Shown: positions 12,968-23,985 of the stretch, one piece after another
Position numbering within the stretch: the stretch's first letter is position 1
Layout of the letters: every line of letters starts with the position of its first letter
Source of the DNA: Staphylotrichum longicolle
Taxonomy: Eukaryota > Ascomycota > Sordariomycetes > Sordariales > Chaetomiaceae
DNA: 64,000 nucleotides
Assembly (NCBI GenBank): GCA_019096155.1
Contig: JAHCVI010000002.1
Coordinates: 2,046,001-2,110,000 of the forward strand
Direction: 5' to 3'
Position numbers and translations under genes: made by a program
Notes under the pieces: model-generated
What the model was told of the DNA's origin: nothing
The model's input: only the letters and a program-made list of their open reading frames with translations
Databases searched by the model: none

Positions 12968-13618
12968 TGTGACTGTATGCGTCGGTGCCTCTGCGGGGGG
13001 GAGGGTTAGAGCCAATTCGGTCGTGCTGAGAGAGAAATACCCGTACGGACCCTTTCGCTAGTCGGATTGGAGGTGTGCGCGGGTGGTGCGTGGGGTGGTT
13101 CGTCGCGATCGAGTGAGGATGAGCTCCAGATTCGAGATCCGCTGTCGTCGACGACCAGAGCCGAGAGGTGACACCAGGTTGACCAGGGTTGGGGTACGTA
13201 CCTGAGCTTGGCGGTGCTGCTGCTGCTGTGAATCTGTGCCTGACAATTGAGGCGAGCAACAAGCAGGCCTGTCCAGCAAGGTGCCAGGGGGCTGCTGGGC
13301 AGCTGGGCTTGGCGCATCGAACATTCGCCTGCGCGAAGTCGTCGCGCCGTTGCCCTTCTCGAACTTCTGAACTTTCCGCGACTTATTGTGTGCCGATTTC
13401 AATAGCAAACTCACACATCCTCCCGCATCTTGCCATGTGGTTTATTATCCCCCGTTGAGGAGCCCACGCCTTCTCCGATCCCCTCCAATCGCCACTTTTA
13501 TACCTCCCGGCTTCCAAGGTTGTCGTTCAACCTTGCGACACACGACAACTCAGCGCCGAGCGACCACTGCGATCAGCGCCCCCGACGTATCTGACGCAAG
13601 AACCTGCGGGAATCGGCC
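12968..13618. other. divergent promoter region (complex I subunit / bur1)
   Basis: About 650 bp between divergent starts. A leftward open frame with Gln-rich sequence around 13200-13400 could be spurious or part of a spliced 5' leader of the small complex I gene. I do not call it a gene. Confidence 0.5.
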
Positions 13619-15477
13619 ATGAGTATCCTCGATTCCAGGGAGCCCGGCGGTGCTCCTTCACCGCGTAGTTTTGCTATCGCACACCAGCGGCCGAGGAACA
13701 GCTTCGTGGGATGCTCGAGGATCACCGACTATGAGGTTCTGGGCAAGCTCGGCGAGGGTACCTTTGGGTAAGTTACGCCGTCGTCCCATCCAACATGATT
13801 TGCCAGACTCTGACACCCTCACCAGCGAGGTCCACCGCGCGAGATCGAAGAAGACGGGTGCTTTGGTCGCCCTGAAGAAGATCATCATGCACAACGAGAA
13901 GGATGGCGTTAGTGCCCCTCTGCAGTAGCGCACTGCTCAGGACGTCTCTGACACGCTTTCAGTTCCCCATCACGGCCCTACGAGAGATCAAGCTGCTGAA
14001 GCTCCTCTCCCACATTAACGTTCTGCGTTTGGAGGACATGGCGGTGGAACACCCGGCTCGGAGCTGCAAGTCCATCCCGTTTGCGGGCCCGTTGCTGCAA
14101 CTCTTCGCTAACTTGCTCGCTCTTCAGCCGACAAGCGGAAGAAACCCATCATGTACATGGTTACGCCGTACATGGACCACGACCTCTCAGGTCTGCTTGA
14201 TAACCCCTCGGTCCACTTTACCGAACCCCAGATCAAGTGCTACATGCTCCAGCTGCTTGAGGGCCTCAAGTATCTCCATGAGAACCACATCTTGCACAGA
14301 GACATGAAGGCCGCCAACCTTCTGATCAACAACAAGGGCATCCTCCAGATTGCAGATTTCGGTCTCGCAAGGCATTATGAGGGAGAAGTGCCCAAGGCTG
14401 GCAGAGGCGGTGGGGAGGGGCGGCGCGATTACACAAGCCTGGTTGTTACCCGCTGGTACCGGCCCCCTGAGCTTTTAATGCACCTTAAACGATACACCAC
14501 GGCGATTGATATGTGGGGTGTCGGGTAGGTCGATTAAACCCCTCTCATTGCCCGCTCACGCTAACGCCGACAGATGTGTATTCGGCGAAATGCTCGTTGG
14601 CAAGCCCATTCTTGCGGGAGAGAGCGATGGGCACCAGCTCGAGCTCATTTTCGAGCTGTGTGGAACACCCACCGACGAGAACATGCCCGGTTGGCGGACA
14701 CTACCCAACGCAGAGGCCTTGCAGCCTCGTCCCAGGACAGGAAACCTGTCGCATAGATTCAGAGAGTATGGTTCCGGGGCTGTCTCCTTGCTCAGGGAAC
14801 TCCTTAAGCTCGACTGGCGAGGCCGCGTCAATGCCATCGACGCCCTCCAACACCCTTACTTCCGCACCGCCCCCTACCCCGCCAAACCCCACGAGCTTCC
14901 CTCCTTCGAAGAAAGTCACGAGCTCGACCGCCGGAAATTCCACGACAGGCGAGCTGCGCTCCCCCCAGCCCCGAAGGGCGGCACCGTTGGCCGGGGCCCC
15001 CACGATGGCCCCAACGCCTCGTTCAGCGGTGACGGTTACAGCAGCAGGAACGGCGCCAACGGCGCCGGGCGCTACCCGCGCAACAGCCGAGGTCCCGAGG
15101 AGCGCGTGCCCGCGTGGCATCGCGACCGCGGCCTGCCGCCTCGCCCTCCGCCCCCCGCCGACGGCGACCACCCGGACGGCTACCGCGACGGCAGGGGCGG
15201 GCGACCCCCGCGCGGCGGCGGCGTAGGCGCGAACCGGCAGGATATTGATACATACATACCCAGCTACGACCGGGATGCGCCGAGGAGAGACGACAGGCGG
15301 CGGTGGGATGACCGGGATAGGGACAGGGACGACCGACGGCACGACTGGGATCGGAGACGCGGGGACTACGATGACCGGGCGCGGACCAGCCGGACGAGGA
15401 GCAGGAGCCGCTCGCCGGTCCGTGACCGGGATCGGGACAGGGAAAGGGATCGAGATCGCGACATGTACCGTAGGTAA
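13619..15477 (+). CDS. bur1: serine/threonine kinase BUR1 (CDK9-like, transcription elongation)
   Basis: BUR1/CDK9 phosphorylates the RNA polymerase II CTD linker and Spt5 and supports elongation with its cyclin BUR2. Five exons (13619-13767, 13826-13907, 13963-14065, 14128-14524, 14574-15477) give about 544 aa. The kinase begins at ITDYEVLGKLGEGTFGEVH and has the catalytic lysine in VALKKI. Next come the cyclin-binding helix FPITALREIKLLK, the HRDMKAANLL catalytic loop, DFGLAR and an activation loop ..DYTSLVVTRWYRPPELL. The second half is low complexity: Pro/Gly-rich, then a dense Arg-Asp/Arg-Ser tail ending ..DRDRDMYRR. Fungal BUR1 proteins commonly have such basic tails. Intron 3 appears to use a GC donor (GCAAGT at 14066); no GT donor nearby keeps phase. 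Confidence 0.93.
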
Positions 15478-16003
15478 CCGTGTGGCGGCTGCGTTGGCTG
15501 TCAGTCGTGATTCGAGAAGGGCGAAGCGAGTGGATGATCAGCTTACGGGGGCTGCCTATCGTAGTGGTTGTGATGGCAGAACCCAAATCTGGATCCCAAC
15601 GGTGGTAATGGCCACTTGGCAATCTCGAGAACGCATGGATCGAAGTACATCATGAGTTGCGTGTGTCTACACCATCACAGAGCCTCCAGTCTTGATCCCC
15701 GACGTACACTGATTATTGCTCTCTGGTTAGCAGGCAGGGCTCTGATGCAGATGGCATAGATCAAAAATACCCACTTCCCTCATCCCAAGTTGGCCTTGCA
15801 GCACGCTGTTGTGTAATAATCTACTTTTCTATCTCGTGATTCATCCCATAACCCATTTAAAGCGCTGGCAAGAAAACAAGCAAAACCACCCGCCAACCTG
15901 ACGCAGACCCAGACCAAGACCAAATCCGCACCAACAAGGCTTTATTTTACAGCCCATCATCCCTCCGCTCCCGCGACCGCCCGCGAGTCTCCTCCGCCAG
16001 GTC
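15478..16003. other. convergent intergenic region
   Basis: 3' flanks of bur1 and the next leftward gene. Nothing else seen. Confidence 0.6.
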
Positions 16004-16905
16004 CTAGCTCGACGAAGACTCTTCCTCGTGGATCGTGGCCCCCACACGCACCCCAGGCGGGGGCGTCCTGCGCGCCGCCGCCGCCGCCGAGCTACCCTTA
16101 GCCCTTGGTGACGACGGCGGCGACAATGCTGCTACTCTTGGTGTGATCGCTGGCGTCATTAGCGCCTGCTTCCCGGAAGACTCCTCGTCTGAGCTTGGAC
16201 TCGACGGGAGCGCGGACAAGCTCTGTCTCCTGTGGTGGTGTCTGCGGCTGCTTTCTTCGGGAAAGGGTGGTGGCTGATGGTGGATTTGGCGTGGTTCGGC
16301 GTGGAGCTGTTTTGGACCTTGCGTGGGCGTTTGATGATGTGAAGTGTCAAGTTGCTGTTGTTGTTGTTGTTCTTGGCTTTGGCGTTGAGGGAGCCACGCC
16401 GAGATCCATGAGTTGAAGAGGTTCGAGATGACCGCAATGCCCATGGCGTTTATGAAGCCGCAGATTACACCGATGATGAGGGCGTAGCTGAGCTGGGCGG
16501 GGGTTAGCTTGTGAAGTTGCTGATGACTAGATAAATCGGGGGAGGTTAGGAGTGATGATTACTAACATAATCGTAAAATAATGGCTAAGGGGACATGTTA
16601 GAATGTTTTATTGGCAGCTCAGGGTGTAATGGTAACGATGGGGGTGTACTTGCCCACGTCTCCTCCCATAAGCCAATAAAGAACTCCCCAACCACAATGA
16701 GCACACGCAAGGGGATCAGAAAAGGTGCGAGCACCAGGGTGAAGAAGCTCCAGGTCAACCCAAGTAAGCCTGTCACCACAGGTTGAATAATCCAGTATAG
16801 ACCATTGAGGAACCAGAAAAGCGGAGCGGTTATCGCACCGATCATTATGGAAAAGACGCCGATGGTGCCTAGAATGACACTGGGGACTGCAGACAATAAA
16901 GACAT
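16004..16905 (-). CDS. unknown membrane protein with Gln/Pro/Ser-rich C-terminus
   Basis: I do not recognise a named family. Two exons (16905-16658 and 16526-16004) join with GTGGGC..TAG in phase 2 to about 256 aa. An alternative GC donor 3 bases into that site is possible. The first ~80 residues hold two or three long hydrophobic segments (SVILGTIGVFSIMIGAITAP, FWFLNGLYWIIQPVVTGLLG, FFTLVLAPFLIPLRVLIVVG). A further hydrophobic segment, LSYALIIGVICGFINAMGIA, opens exon 2. The remaining ~130 residues are disordered, with a Gln run, His/Arg, and Ser/Pro clusters such as SPPSSPRAKGSS, ending EEESSSS. A membrane anchor plus cytosolic phosphorylatable tail is a reasonable reading, but function is unknown. 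An upstream in-frame Met at 17064 is unlikely to be used because the intervening sequence is non-hydrophobic and UTR-like. Confidence 0.6.
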
Positions 16906-17822
16906 TATTAGTGGTCGGTTTTGGGTTTGAATTGGTGGTTGGAGGACGCCTCGGCTAGCCGGAATGGTTGGACAGATGTTCTCCCCGTCAAGTCCGATGC
17001 CCGTGAGGAAGCTACCCGTCAGGTATCCGATCGATGCCGGGTTCGGAGCAGGGCTGATGTTCATAGCTCGGGGTTCCGGCGGGATGGAACCAGGAGCTGG
17101 GCCGGAGCTCGGTGGACGTGTGTTGATGCAGCTGGGACAAATTGGTTCGGGGTATCTGATGCGTGTACGAGACGACGGTGCTCATAGGCAAGATGAAGTC
17201 GCGGAATGTTGGGCAATTGTCGATTTGTGGCCGACAACAAAAAACCAAAATGAAAGCCGAGCAACCCACAGAGGCGATGTCCTCATCCACCATTCATCTT
17301 GCCTGCCCCTTCCTCGATTACGAAGCTCCGAGTTTGTGATGGGACCCAAAGAATCAACCATGAGGAAGGTACCTGAAGCTCCAGTCCGAGACCAGGGAGG
17401 CAGGTCTGACGTCGTGCATGTTGGATACATGCAATGCAATAATCCAGATAGACCCGCCGATTGGATGAAAACACATGCAGGACTTGCATGTGTAAGTTTC
17501 CCGCCCGTCTGAATCGAGCAAACTTTGAAATGTACCATCTTCTCTTATTATCTCATCTTGCTGGTTCAACATTGACCAGGGGAAACTTCAATCACTCATT
17601 AGTTTCATCGCTCATCCTCCAAGCAATTATCACCCCTCTCTCTCTCTCTTACCAGCACTCCGCCCCTCGTGACTGAGCCTGAAGCATCACATCTCAACTC
17701 ACGTTTCCAACTCAAAAGTCCACTCCGAGTCTGAGCCGACTTACATCCAACCTCAGCTCACAACAAACGACATCCACAACACACGCCAAACCCACAAACC
17801 CCAAACAAAAGCCCCCTCAAAG
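16906..17822. other. divergent intergenic region
   Basis: Promoters of the membrane protein and pop8. Short open frames only. A CT-rich tract lies at 17635-17650, with A/C-rich leader sequence up to the pop8 start. Confidence 0.55.
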
Positions 17823-18275
17823 ATGGCCACCACCACTGACCCCGACTCAATGGATCTCGACCCAACCCCGACCAAAACCACCAAAACCACCACCAAAACC
17901 CGCCCCGCCCCAACAACCCTCACCCTCAAGAACCCCCCCTTCGCCTACGCCCACCTCACCCTCCTCAACCCCCCAACAACAACCTCCTCTGCATCCTCTT
18001 CAACAGCCCCAACTCACACGCTTGACGCGCTGCAAGTCCGCTCCTACCTGACCACGGCCCTCCGCCAGTTCCTCGGCGACACGGGCGCCGCCATCCCCGT
18101 CGACATCCTCCGCCTCGAGCCCCACGCGGCGTGGGTGCGCGTGCCACGCGCCGACCTGGCCGCGTTCGCCGCGGGGGTCACGGCGTTTGGCGGGATCACC
18201 GTGAGGCAGCAGCAACAGCCAGGGGACGGGCAAGGGCAGGGGCAGGGGCAGGGCAGCAGAAGATGCTGGGGTTGA
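17823..18275 (+). CDS. pop8: RNase P/MRP subunit Pop8
   Basis: Protein subunit of RNase P and RNase MRP (tRNA 5' processing, rRNA processing), nuclear or nucleolar. One exon, 150 aa as read. It starts MATTTDPDSMDLDP with a Thr/Lys-rich leader. The Pop8-like fold is then recognisable from PFAYAHLTLLNPP through VRSYLTTALRQFLGDTG, AAIPVDILRLEPHAAWVRVP and RADLAAFAAGVTAFGG. The reading frame ends 18275 just after a GGGGCAG repeat (Gly-Gln). The +1 alternative frame after that repeat reads LGLRRWETGGALVGRG and runs to 18349. This looks more like the family's usual C-terminal Trp..Leu-Val-Gly ending, so one G may be missing from the repeat. The call of Pop8 itself does not depend on that. Confidence 0.82.
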   Translation: MATTTDPDSMDLDPTPTKTTKTTTKTRPAPTTLTLKNPPFAYAHLTLLNPPTTTSSASSSTAPTHTLDALQVRSYLTTALRQFLGDTGAAIPVDILRLEPHAAWVRVPRADLAAFAAGVTAFGGITVRQQQQPGDGQGQGQGQGSRRCWG

Positions 18276-18774
18276 GGCGTTGGGAGACTGGGGGGGCGCT
18301 GGTTGGGAGGGGGGTGGAGGGGAGGTGTGGTGTTGATGCCATTTTTTAATTTTTTTTTTTTGTATTCCTGGTTCTTGTGGGTTTGTGGGGTAGCATTGAC
18401 CGCGCCTGGGTTGGTGTGAGGAGGAGGAGGAGAATTTATCGAAGGGGAAAAGGGTTCTGAGTTATGTTTCTGTATTATTTCTGTGGCATTGTTCATGGGT
18501 GGTTTGTACAGGGCCCGCAATATCTAGGGATGGAGTGACAGTGACGGCCCAACCCTGCCGGTTTGGCTGTAAGATGGCCCACTGCCTGCTATCCTCAACT
18601 GGATAGACCCCCTTGAGGTTACCTTTCCCGAAGACCGGCAGAGTAATTATCGTCATTCCTACAACCTCCTGGGACCCCGCGCCATGTCCCAGGCGTTGTC
18701 GACAGAGTAAGCGACTTCCTCGACATCACCGGGTTGTCCTGCTTCTCATTCCTCTGCACATCCAACAACCTCAT
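18276..18774. other. convergent intergenic region with G-rich tract
   Basis: Contains a G-rich stretch (18290-18325, four G runs on the + strand) and a T run at 18345-18361. The 5' part may be the true end of pop8. Confidence 0.5.
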
Positions 18775-20582
18775 TTACATCAGAGAGGACATCACCGAGT
18801 TCTGAGCATAAGCCTGCACAGGGTTCGTGGTTAGCAGTGTGACAGAAACACAGGGGGCGGCACCGAGGACTCACCATAGGCCGGATGTTGGGGTGCGGGA
18901 CGGCGTCAAACTGGCAGAACTTGAGCTTATAGTCGGGGCCAATGTTGATGTATGCGCCCCTGTTCTCCGTCATGTCGCAGTACTTGGGCGCCGAGAAAAC
19001 TAAGCAATATCGTGTTAGCATCGCCCCGAGTGAGTGTGCAATCCATGGACCAGAACTTACCGGTAATGCACTTCCCGTCGTGCTCCTCCTCATAGCCATC
19101 CATCCTGACCTCGTGACTGCGAATGACCGCCTCCAGGCCGTTTCTCTCACAGAAACGTTTCGTGACGTCCGGCCCGAACTGCATGCCCACGCCGCGCTTG
19201 CTGGGCCCTCTGCCGGGCTCCGTCTGAGGATCCGTCCACAGCATCTCCATCATCAGACCGGATTGCCCAGGCTGCCGCTGCTTGTGCCTATTCAGTTTCC
19301 TGATATCATCGAGCGTCACATTATCATCCGAAAAGAGACCGCCGTGCAGCACGAAGTACTTCTTGCCGATCAAAGTTGCCAGCGGAAGGGCCGAAAAGCT
19401 CTCCGAGAACAACTTGAAGACGCTGTTGGTCGTTAGCATCCAAGGCGAAGCTTAGAGGGCCTAAGCGAACTTACCGCTCGCTGTACTTGGCCTTGCACTC
19501 GCCCTCAAACCCATACACCCGGTTCATGTCGTCTGTCTCGTGGTTGCCCCGGTTGATGAAGAAGCAGTTTGGCCTCAACCACTTGTTGGCGTAGAGCAGG
19601 AGGGCAATCTCGGTCGACCAAGAACCCCGGTCCACAAAGTCGCCGTTGAACAGATACCAGTGCTTCTCGCTCGGGGTGCCGTTTAACCTGAACAACTCCA
19701 TCAAATCAAAGTATTGGCCTGCGAGACTGTCAGCGCCGTAACACCCAGGCACAGCCGCAAATGAACCTACCGTGAGTATCGCCGCACACGGTGAGCTCAA
19801 CATCTTCGGGAATTTCGACCTCGACCATGGTGGGTTCGTCGTAGACAAGCTTCCTGACGGCCAGAATGATCTGGTAGACATACTTCTTGTGTATTGTCTT
19901 GCCGTTCTTGAAGCGCTCTGTCATGTCGTCAATGAACTCCTGCGTCATCCCCCCTTCTAACCGGACGCCATCATACGCGGGCTCGACGGCGATCGAGTCC
20001 ACGTCGAGTCCCTCGGCTGCCGACGGCTCATCGCCGACCTCGATGGCGGCGAAGAAGGCAAGCTGGCGCACAATCTTCTCGCACTCGACCAGCTTGAGCT
20101 TGGCATCCTTGTTGCCCGGGTCGATCTTGACGCACGTCTTGAAGTCCTTGACGGCGTCCTTGGGCTTCAGAATGGCGGCGTATGCTGTCGCTCTCCGGTA
20201 GTAGGCCTAGATTCGACAAACCCCGTCAGCCTTACCCCGCGATTCGAGTGGCGAGCAGGGTGGCAATGCGCACCTTGACGAAACTTGGGTTCAGTTCTAT
20301 GGCCTTTGTGGCATCTCTGATCGCAAAGCCGTACGCCTCTGTCTTGATATATGCCTGTATGGACGGAAGTGCCTGGTCAGTCACGCGACCAAAACGATGG
20401 GCAGGGAAAGGGGGTCGGGGTCGTGTGCGGACCTGCGCTCGGTTGGACCAAAAGGTGGGTTCCTTGTCGTTCAACTCGATGGCCTTGGTGTAGAAGTCGA
20501 CGGCGGCCGGCCAGTCGTGGGCAGCAAAGGCCTTGTTGCCTTGGTTCTTGAGTTCGGTGGCCTTCGCCTCCGGGGTCGCCAT
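18775..20582 (-). CDS. ppt1: serine/threonine protein phosphatase 5 (TPR-PPP)
   Basis: PP5/Ppt1 binds Hsp90 through its TPR domain and dephosphorylates Hsp90, Cdc37 and clients. Seven exons join in phase: 20582-20433, 20354-20274, 20206-19771, 19718-19475, 19422-19061, 18999-18875 and 18813-18775. They give about 478 aa, near the family's usual ~480-510. Residues 1-120 are three TPR repeats (NQGNKAFAAHDWPAAVDFYTK.., AYIKTEAYGFAIRDATKAIE.., AYYRRATAYAAILKPKDAVK..). The PPP catalytic motifs are complete: CGDTHGQYFDL, FNGDFVDRGSWS, RGNHETDDMNRVYGFEGE, LHGGLFS, RSHEVRMDGYEE and VFSAPKYCD. The last exon is only 13 codons (AYAQNSVMSSLM), matching the autoinhibitory C-terminal helix of PP5. Confidence 0.95.
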
Positions 20583-21525
20583 GCTGTATGGGACTCTGGG
20601 TGCTCGGTGCTATCTCGGCGGCGGGGGATCTATGCGGGGTGCCTCGGGAAGAATATGTCGTTGCTGGGTATTAAAGACGGTCGTAATCTATCAGATCATT
20701 AAAGATGCGAATAGAAAAAGAAAACAAACCCGCAAGATCCAGGTGGCGGCGAGCAGACTGGAACCTGAAAAAGCGCTTGGATCAAGGCTTCGGTCGAGTT
20801 CTGCCTTGGGCGTGCGCAAACCGGGGAGGTCCAGACTCCAGTCTTGGCGTGCATCAGGGACGTGGGTGACAGTCGGAACCCTGATACAGGCATGCAGCGC
20901 TCCCGTCCGCATGCCTGTAAGCGTTAGCACACGGCAGGGGTACCTGATAGGGCTGGCTGGGCTGGATCCGGTCCATCCTGCTCGCCTTTTCGCAAAGCAC
21001 TTGCCCGCAGCAGCCACTGCGGAACAAGTCGAAGAGAGATCACTCGATACCTTGACGGTATGCGATATGTTGATTCCTTGCAGCAAACAGAAATCTCAAC
21101 CTGAGCCTCATAATATTGTTGCGATTAGGAGACTGAGATGGCACGTTTCAATGTCTTGACCTGCTCCCCAGCCACATGTGAAGGTTCCCAAGCTGCTACG
21201 CTCAACTAGCGCCCAGTCGCTTTGGAGAACATTGATCGGCGTGGGTAACAACCCGGTTCTACATACGGTTCTGGTCCCTTAGACCCACCTGAAGATGTGT
21301 TCTGGAACACCATTTCTCGGGTTGGAGTGTCTATGGACAAGAGTCTGCACGAAGATCGCTGGCTGTTGCTGGGTTGGACCGGCCCTCGACCTTACCATAA
21401 GAACGAGTTGGGGCATCGACTTGTGATCAAGAAAATTACGGGAAATCCACACTAAATCCATGTATTTCCGTCCTAAAATGAGCCCAACAAGTTTTACTGT
21501 GTAACGCCATGCTACCAAAAGATGT
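20583..21525. other. intergenic region
   Basis: Promoter of ppt1 and 3' flank of the next leftward gene. No gene or repeat supported. Confidence 0.55.
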
Positions 21526-22076
21526 CTACCGGCCTCTATGTCTGTCGGTTTCGTCGTCGCTGTCGTCCATGAACCCTTCCTCGAGGCTGCCACACCGTTA
21601 GCGCGGGGTGTCCCCGGCAAGAAACAGCCGCATTCAACTCACTCGCGACTTAACCTCCTCTGGCTGTCGATGGCACTGCCCCTCTGTTGGTCCACGACCG
21701 TTCTCGCTGCCGTTTCGTCCACCGTGCCGAGTTCCTCCCCGTCTTCCGAGTCGAACGAGTTCCGATCGGCCACCACGACGCCGTCCGAGGCCCTCGCTCT
21801 CCACGCCGAGGGGGCCATGAAGCGGACTATGGCGCCCTGCACCCTCCCGCGGAGAGACTGTGTCTGGTTCGATATTGTTTCGAGCGGGAGGTACTGGCTG
21901 TAGCGTTCCCGGTAGCGCCGCCACAGGGGAAGGAGGACGAAGGTCGAGACGAGGAAGAGGAGAAGCGAGATGAGCGCTGGAACGATCAAGGTCTGCGAGA
22001 AGTGTTTGAATAAACGTCTTTTCTAAAACTATGTGTGCTTGGCATTTACCTTGACCGCGGAGAATGTTGCACCCAT
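21526..22076 (-). CDS. unknown small single-pass membrane protein
   Basis: Three exons (22076-22050, 21992-21643, 21586-21526) splice in phase to about 145 aa. The product begins MGATFSAVKTL, where Gly2 might permit N-myristoylation. One transmembrane helix follows (IVPALISLLLFLVSTFVLLP), then a basic stop-transfer stretch LWRRYRERYSQYLPLETI and an acidic, Ser-rich tail ending LEEGFMDDSDDETDRHRGR. The hydrophobic helix followed by WRRYR indicates a cytosolic C-terminus. I do not recognise a characterised family, although the motif order looks conserved-fungal rather than random. The final 20-residue acidic exon is supported by splice phase only. Confidence 0.65.
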
Positions 22077-23985
22077 CGTGTCCGACCTGGAAGTTCAACG
22101 CGACGACTCAGAGGAGGAGGGATTCTTGGTCCGCTGTGGCCGAAATAGGGGTGCTTGACCGGGTGCTTGTTATGCGCCGTGTGTCGCCGTCGCGGAGCCA
22201 CTCGGGATGAACAACTATTGCGGTCAAAGACAGTGTGCCCCGAGAGCAAACAACAGCGATGGCGTTGGGCTTGGGTGGTGTTTTCGAGAATGCCATGCAA
22301 CCTGGCAACCTTGAATGCGGCCATGCAATTGTCGGGAAGCGGTTCTTGGCGCTGAGGTGTGGACCGCCCTCCGGGTCCAGCCGGTCCAGTCTCAGCATCC
22401 CGTTCCGCGGTGGGACCCTCCGTCAGTGGCGCCTTTGAAGCACAGGGCGGAAGTCAAGCCTGAGGACTTTCCTCCCCCTTGTGACAATCTTCTAACGTTA
22501 TCCCGGTGTGCTGAAACCTCGAAGGCACTATTTTCTTCCTTCTCTACCTTCTTTTTTTTTGTTCTTTTTTTTTTTTTTTTCCGAAAAAGAAGTTTTGGCC
22601 ATGGAGATTATGCCACTCATGTGGTCCTCTCGGTGTCCAGAACCAGACGGAGGCGAATGGACAATGGGTTTGCCATCAGCCGGGTGTGGGCTGGAAGAGA
22701 TAGGCGCTCCCGTTCATTGGGCTCGCTGAAATCACCATGTGCCCCTTTTCGAGGGAAGAGCTGCTGGTGGTTGGCTGCCAGTGACTGCCAAGAAGACAGC
22801 GCGATCTTCAAATCTTCACGTGCTGCCAAATCTGGAATGGAAGTGATGATGCTTCGATCGAGCACCCGTCTCGTTCTGTCCTCGGCCCCTGGATACCTGA
22901 CACAGACACCTTGTGTAAACAGAGTGCCCCGGTGAAACATTCTGTATGCTTGATCCCAAGCTGGCAGCCATTTGTTTCAACCGCCTGTCGCTTGGACCCT
23001 GCAGGCTGCGGGGTTGAAAGTGTGCTGCAAGGTGCTGAGCGCTGGGATCCGGGCAGCGCACAGGCCGTAGCATGGCCCCCTGTCTGTGTCGGGTGTCCTG
23101 CCTGCGAGAAACCCAGGGGCCGATCTGAGCTAGGCCCGTTTCAGACCAAGGACCCCCTTTGTCGCCTGCCTCTGCGCTGGGTGTGGTGCCTATCGATTGT
23201 GCGATCCTGCACCTGGTGGCCGCTGCTCGCAGGGTCTCTCCCGGCATCGTCCTCATTCCACCACCGCCGGTCGACCACGCTTGCTCCGCCGGACCAGAAG
23301 CCGGAAACCATTCTGGAGGTGCTTTGCGGGGGAACCTGCCACCGTCTTCTCGTCTTCTCGTCTTTCTCTGACGTCGACGCTGTCGTTCCTCTGTTCCTGG
23401 CCCTGCGCTACTTGCAACGCCGCGGGAGCCAAGCCCGCGCTACTGTGGCAGCAAAAGCCGTTGGCCTTTTTCGTTTGACCCGGCCCGGCGACGCGATCGA
23501 AGGACGCTCCCTGGTCGATTGTCCACTTCATCCGGCCGCCAACAACCCACCAAACTGTGGACTTCCAACGTTGTCGACGATCCCACCGTTACAGGAGCCG
23601 GAAAATCGCAGCCCGTACGTAGTACGTCAGGGTTCCCGCCGACCTCTCGCTGCACAGAATAGCCTGGGCGCACCCGTTGCGACTGCTATCACCCAGTCCT
23701 CATGCTAAATATTCCCGATTCATGCACAGATCCAGCCAACCCCCCGGCGCTGCGACTCGACGCTTCCCGACCCCGGCCACTTCCCAAGAAGATGATGCGA
23801 TGCGCCCTGGGCCTGAGACACCGAGTCCATTGACGGCAGTATCCCACGCCCCCCCGATCCCGCCCACCTCGCCCGCGCATTGATTGACCACTGTCATCTG
23901 TACGGCTGTTGTTGAGAAACCAAACACAGGCGGCCTGCTGCCCGCCCCACGAGAAGCGGCTGTTTCACGCGTTCCCGCCGACACC
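22077..23985. other. long 5' region of the formin gene
   Basis: About 1.9 kb divergent region. It contains a T-rich tract (22538-22580) and open frames without convincing protein character. The last few hundred bases are C-rich, typical of a fungal 5' leader. Confidence 0.5.
22551..22580. repeat. poly-T tract
   Basis: Two T runs of about nine and sixteen to seventeen bases separated by GTTC, preceded by a CT-rich stretch. Confidence 0.8.

Noticed and set aside
13058..13414. Leftward Gln-rich open frame upstream of the complex I gene
   Set aside because: No convincing domain or splice join; more likely 5' leader sequence.
22315..23708. Several overlapping rightward frames ahead of the formin
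   Set aside because: Low-complexity or inconsistent composition, no start or splice logic; treated as formin promoter/leader.
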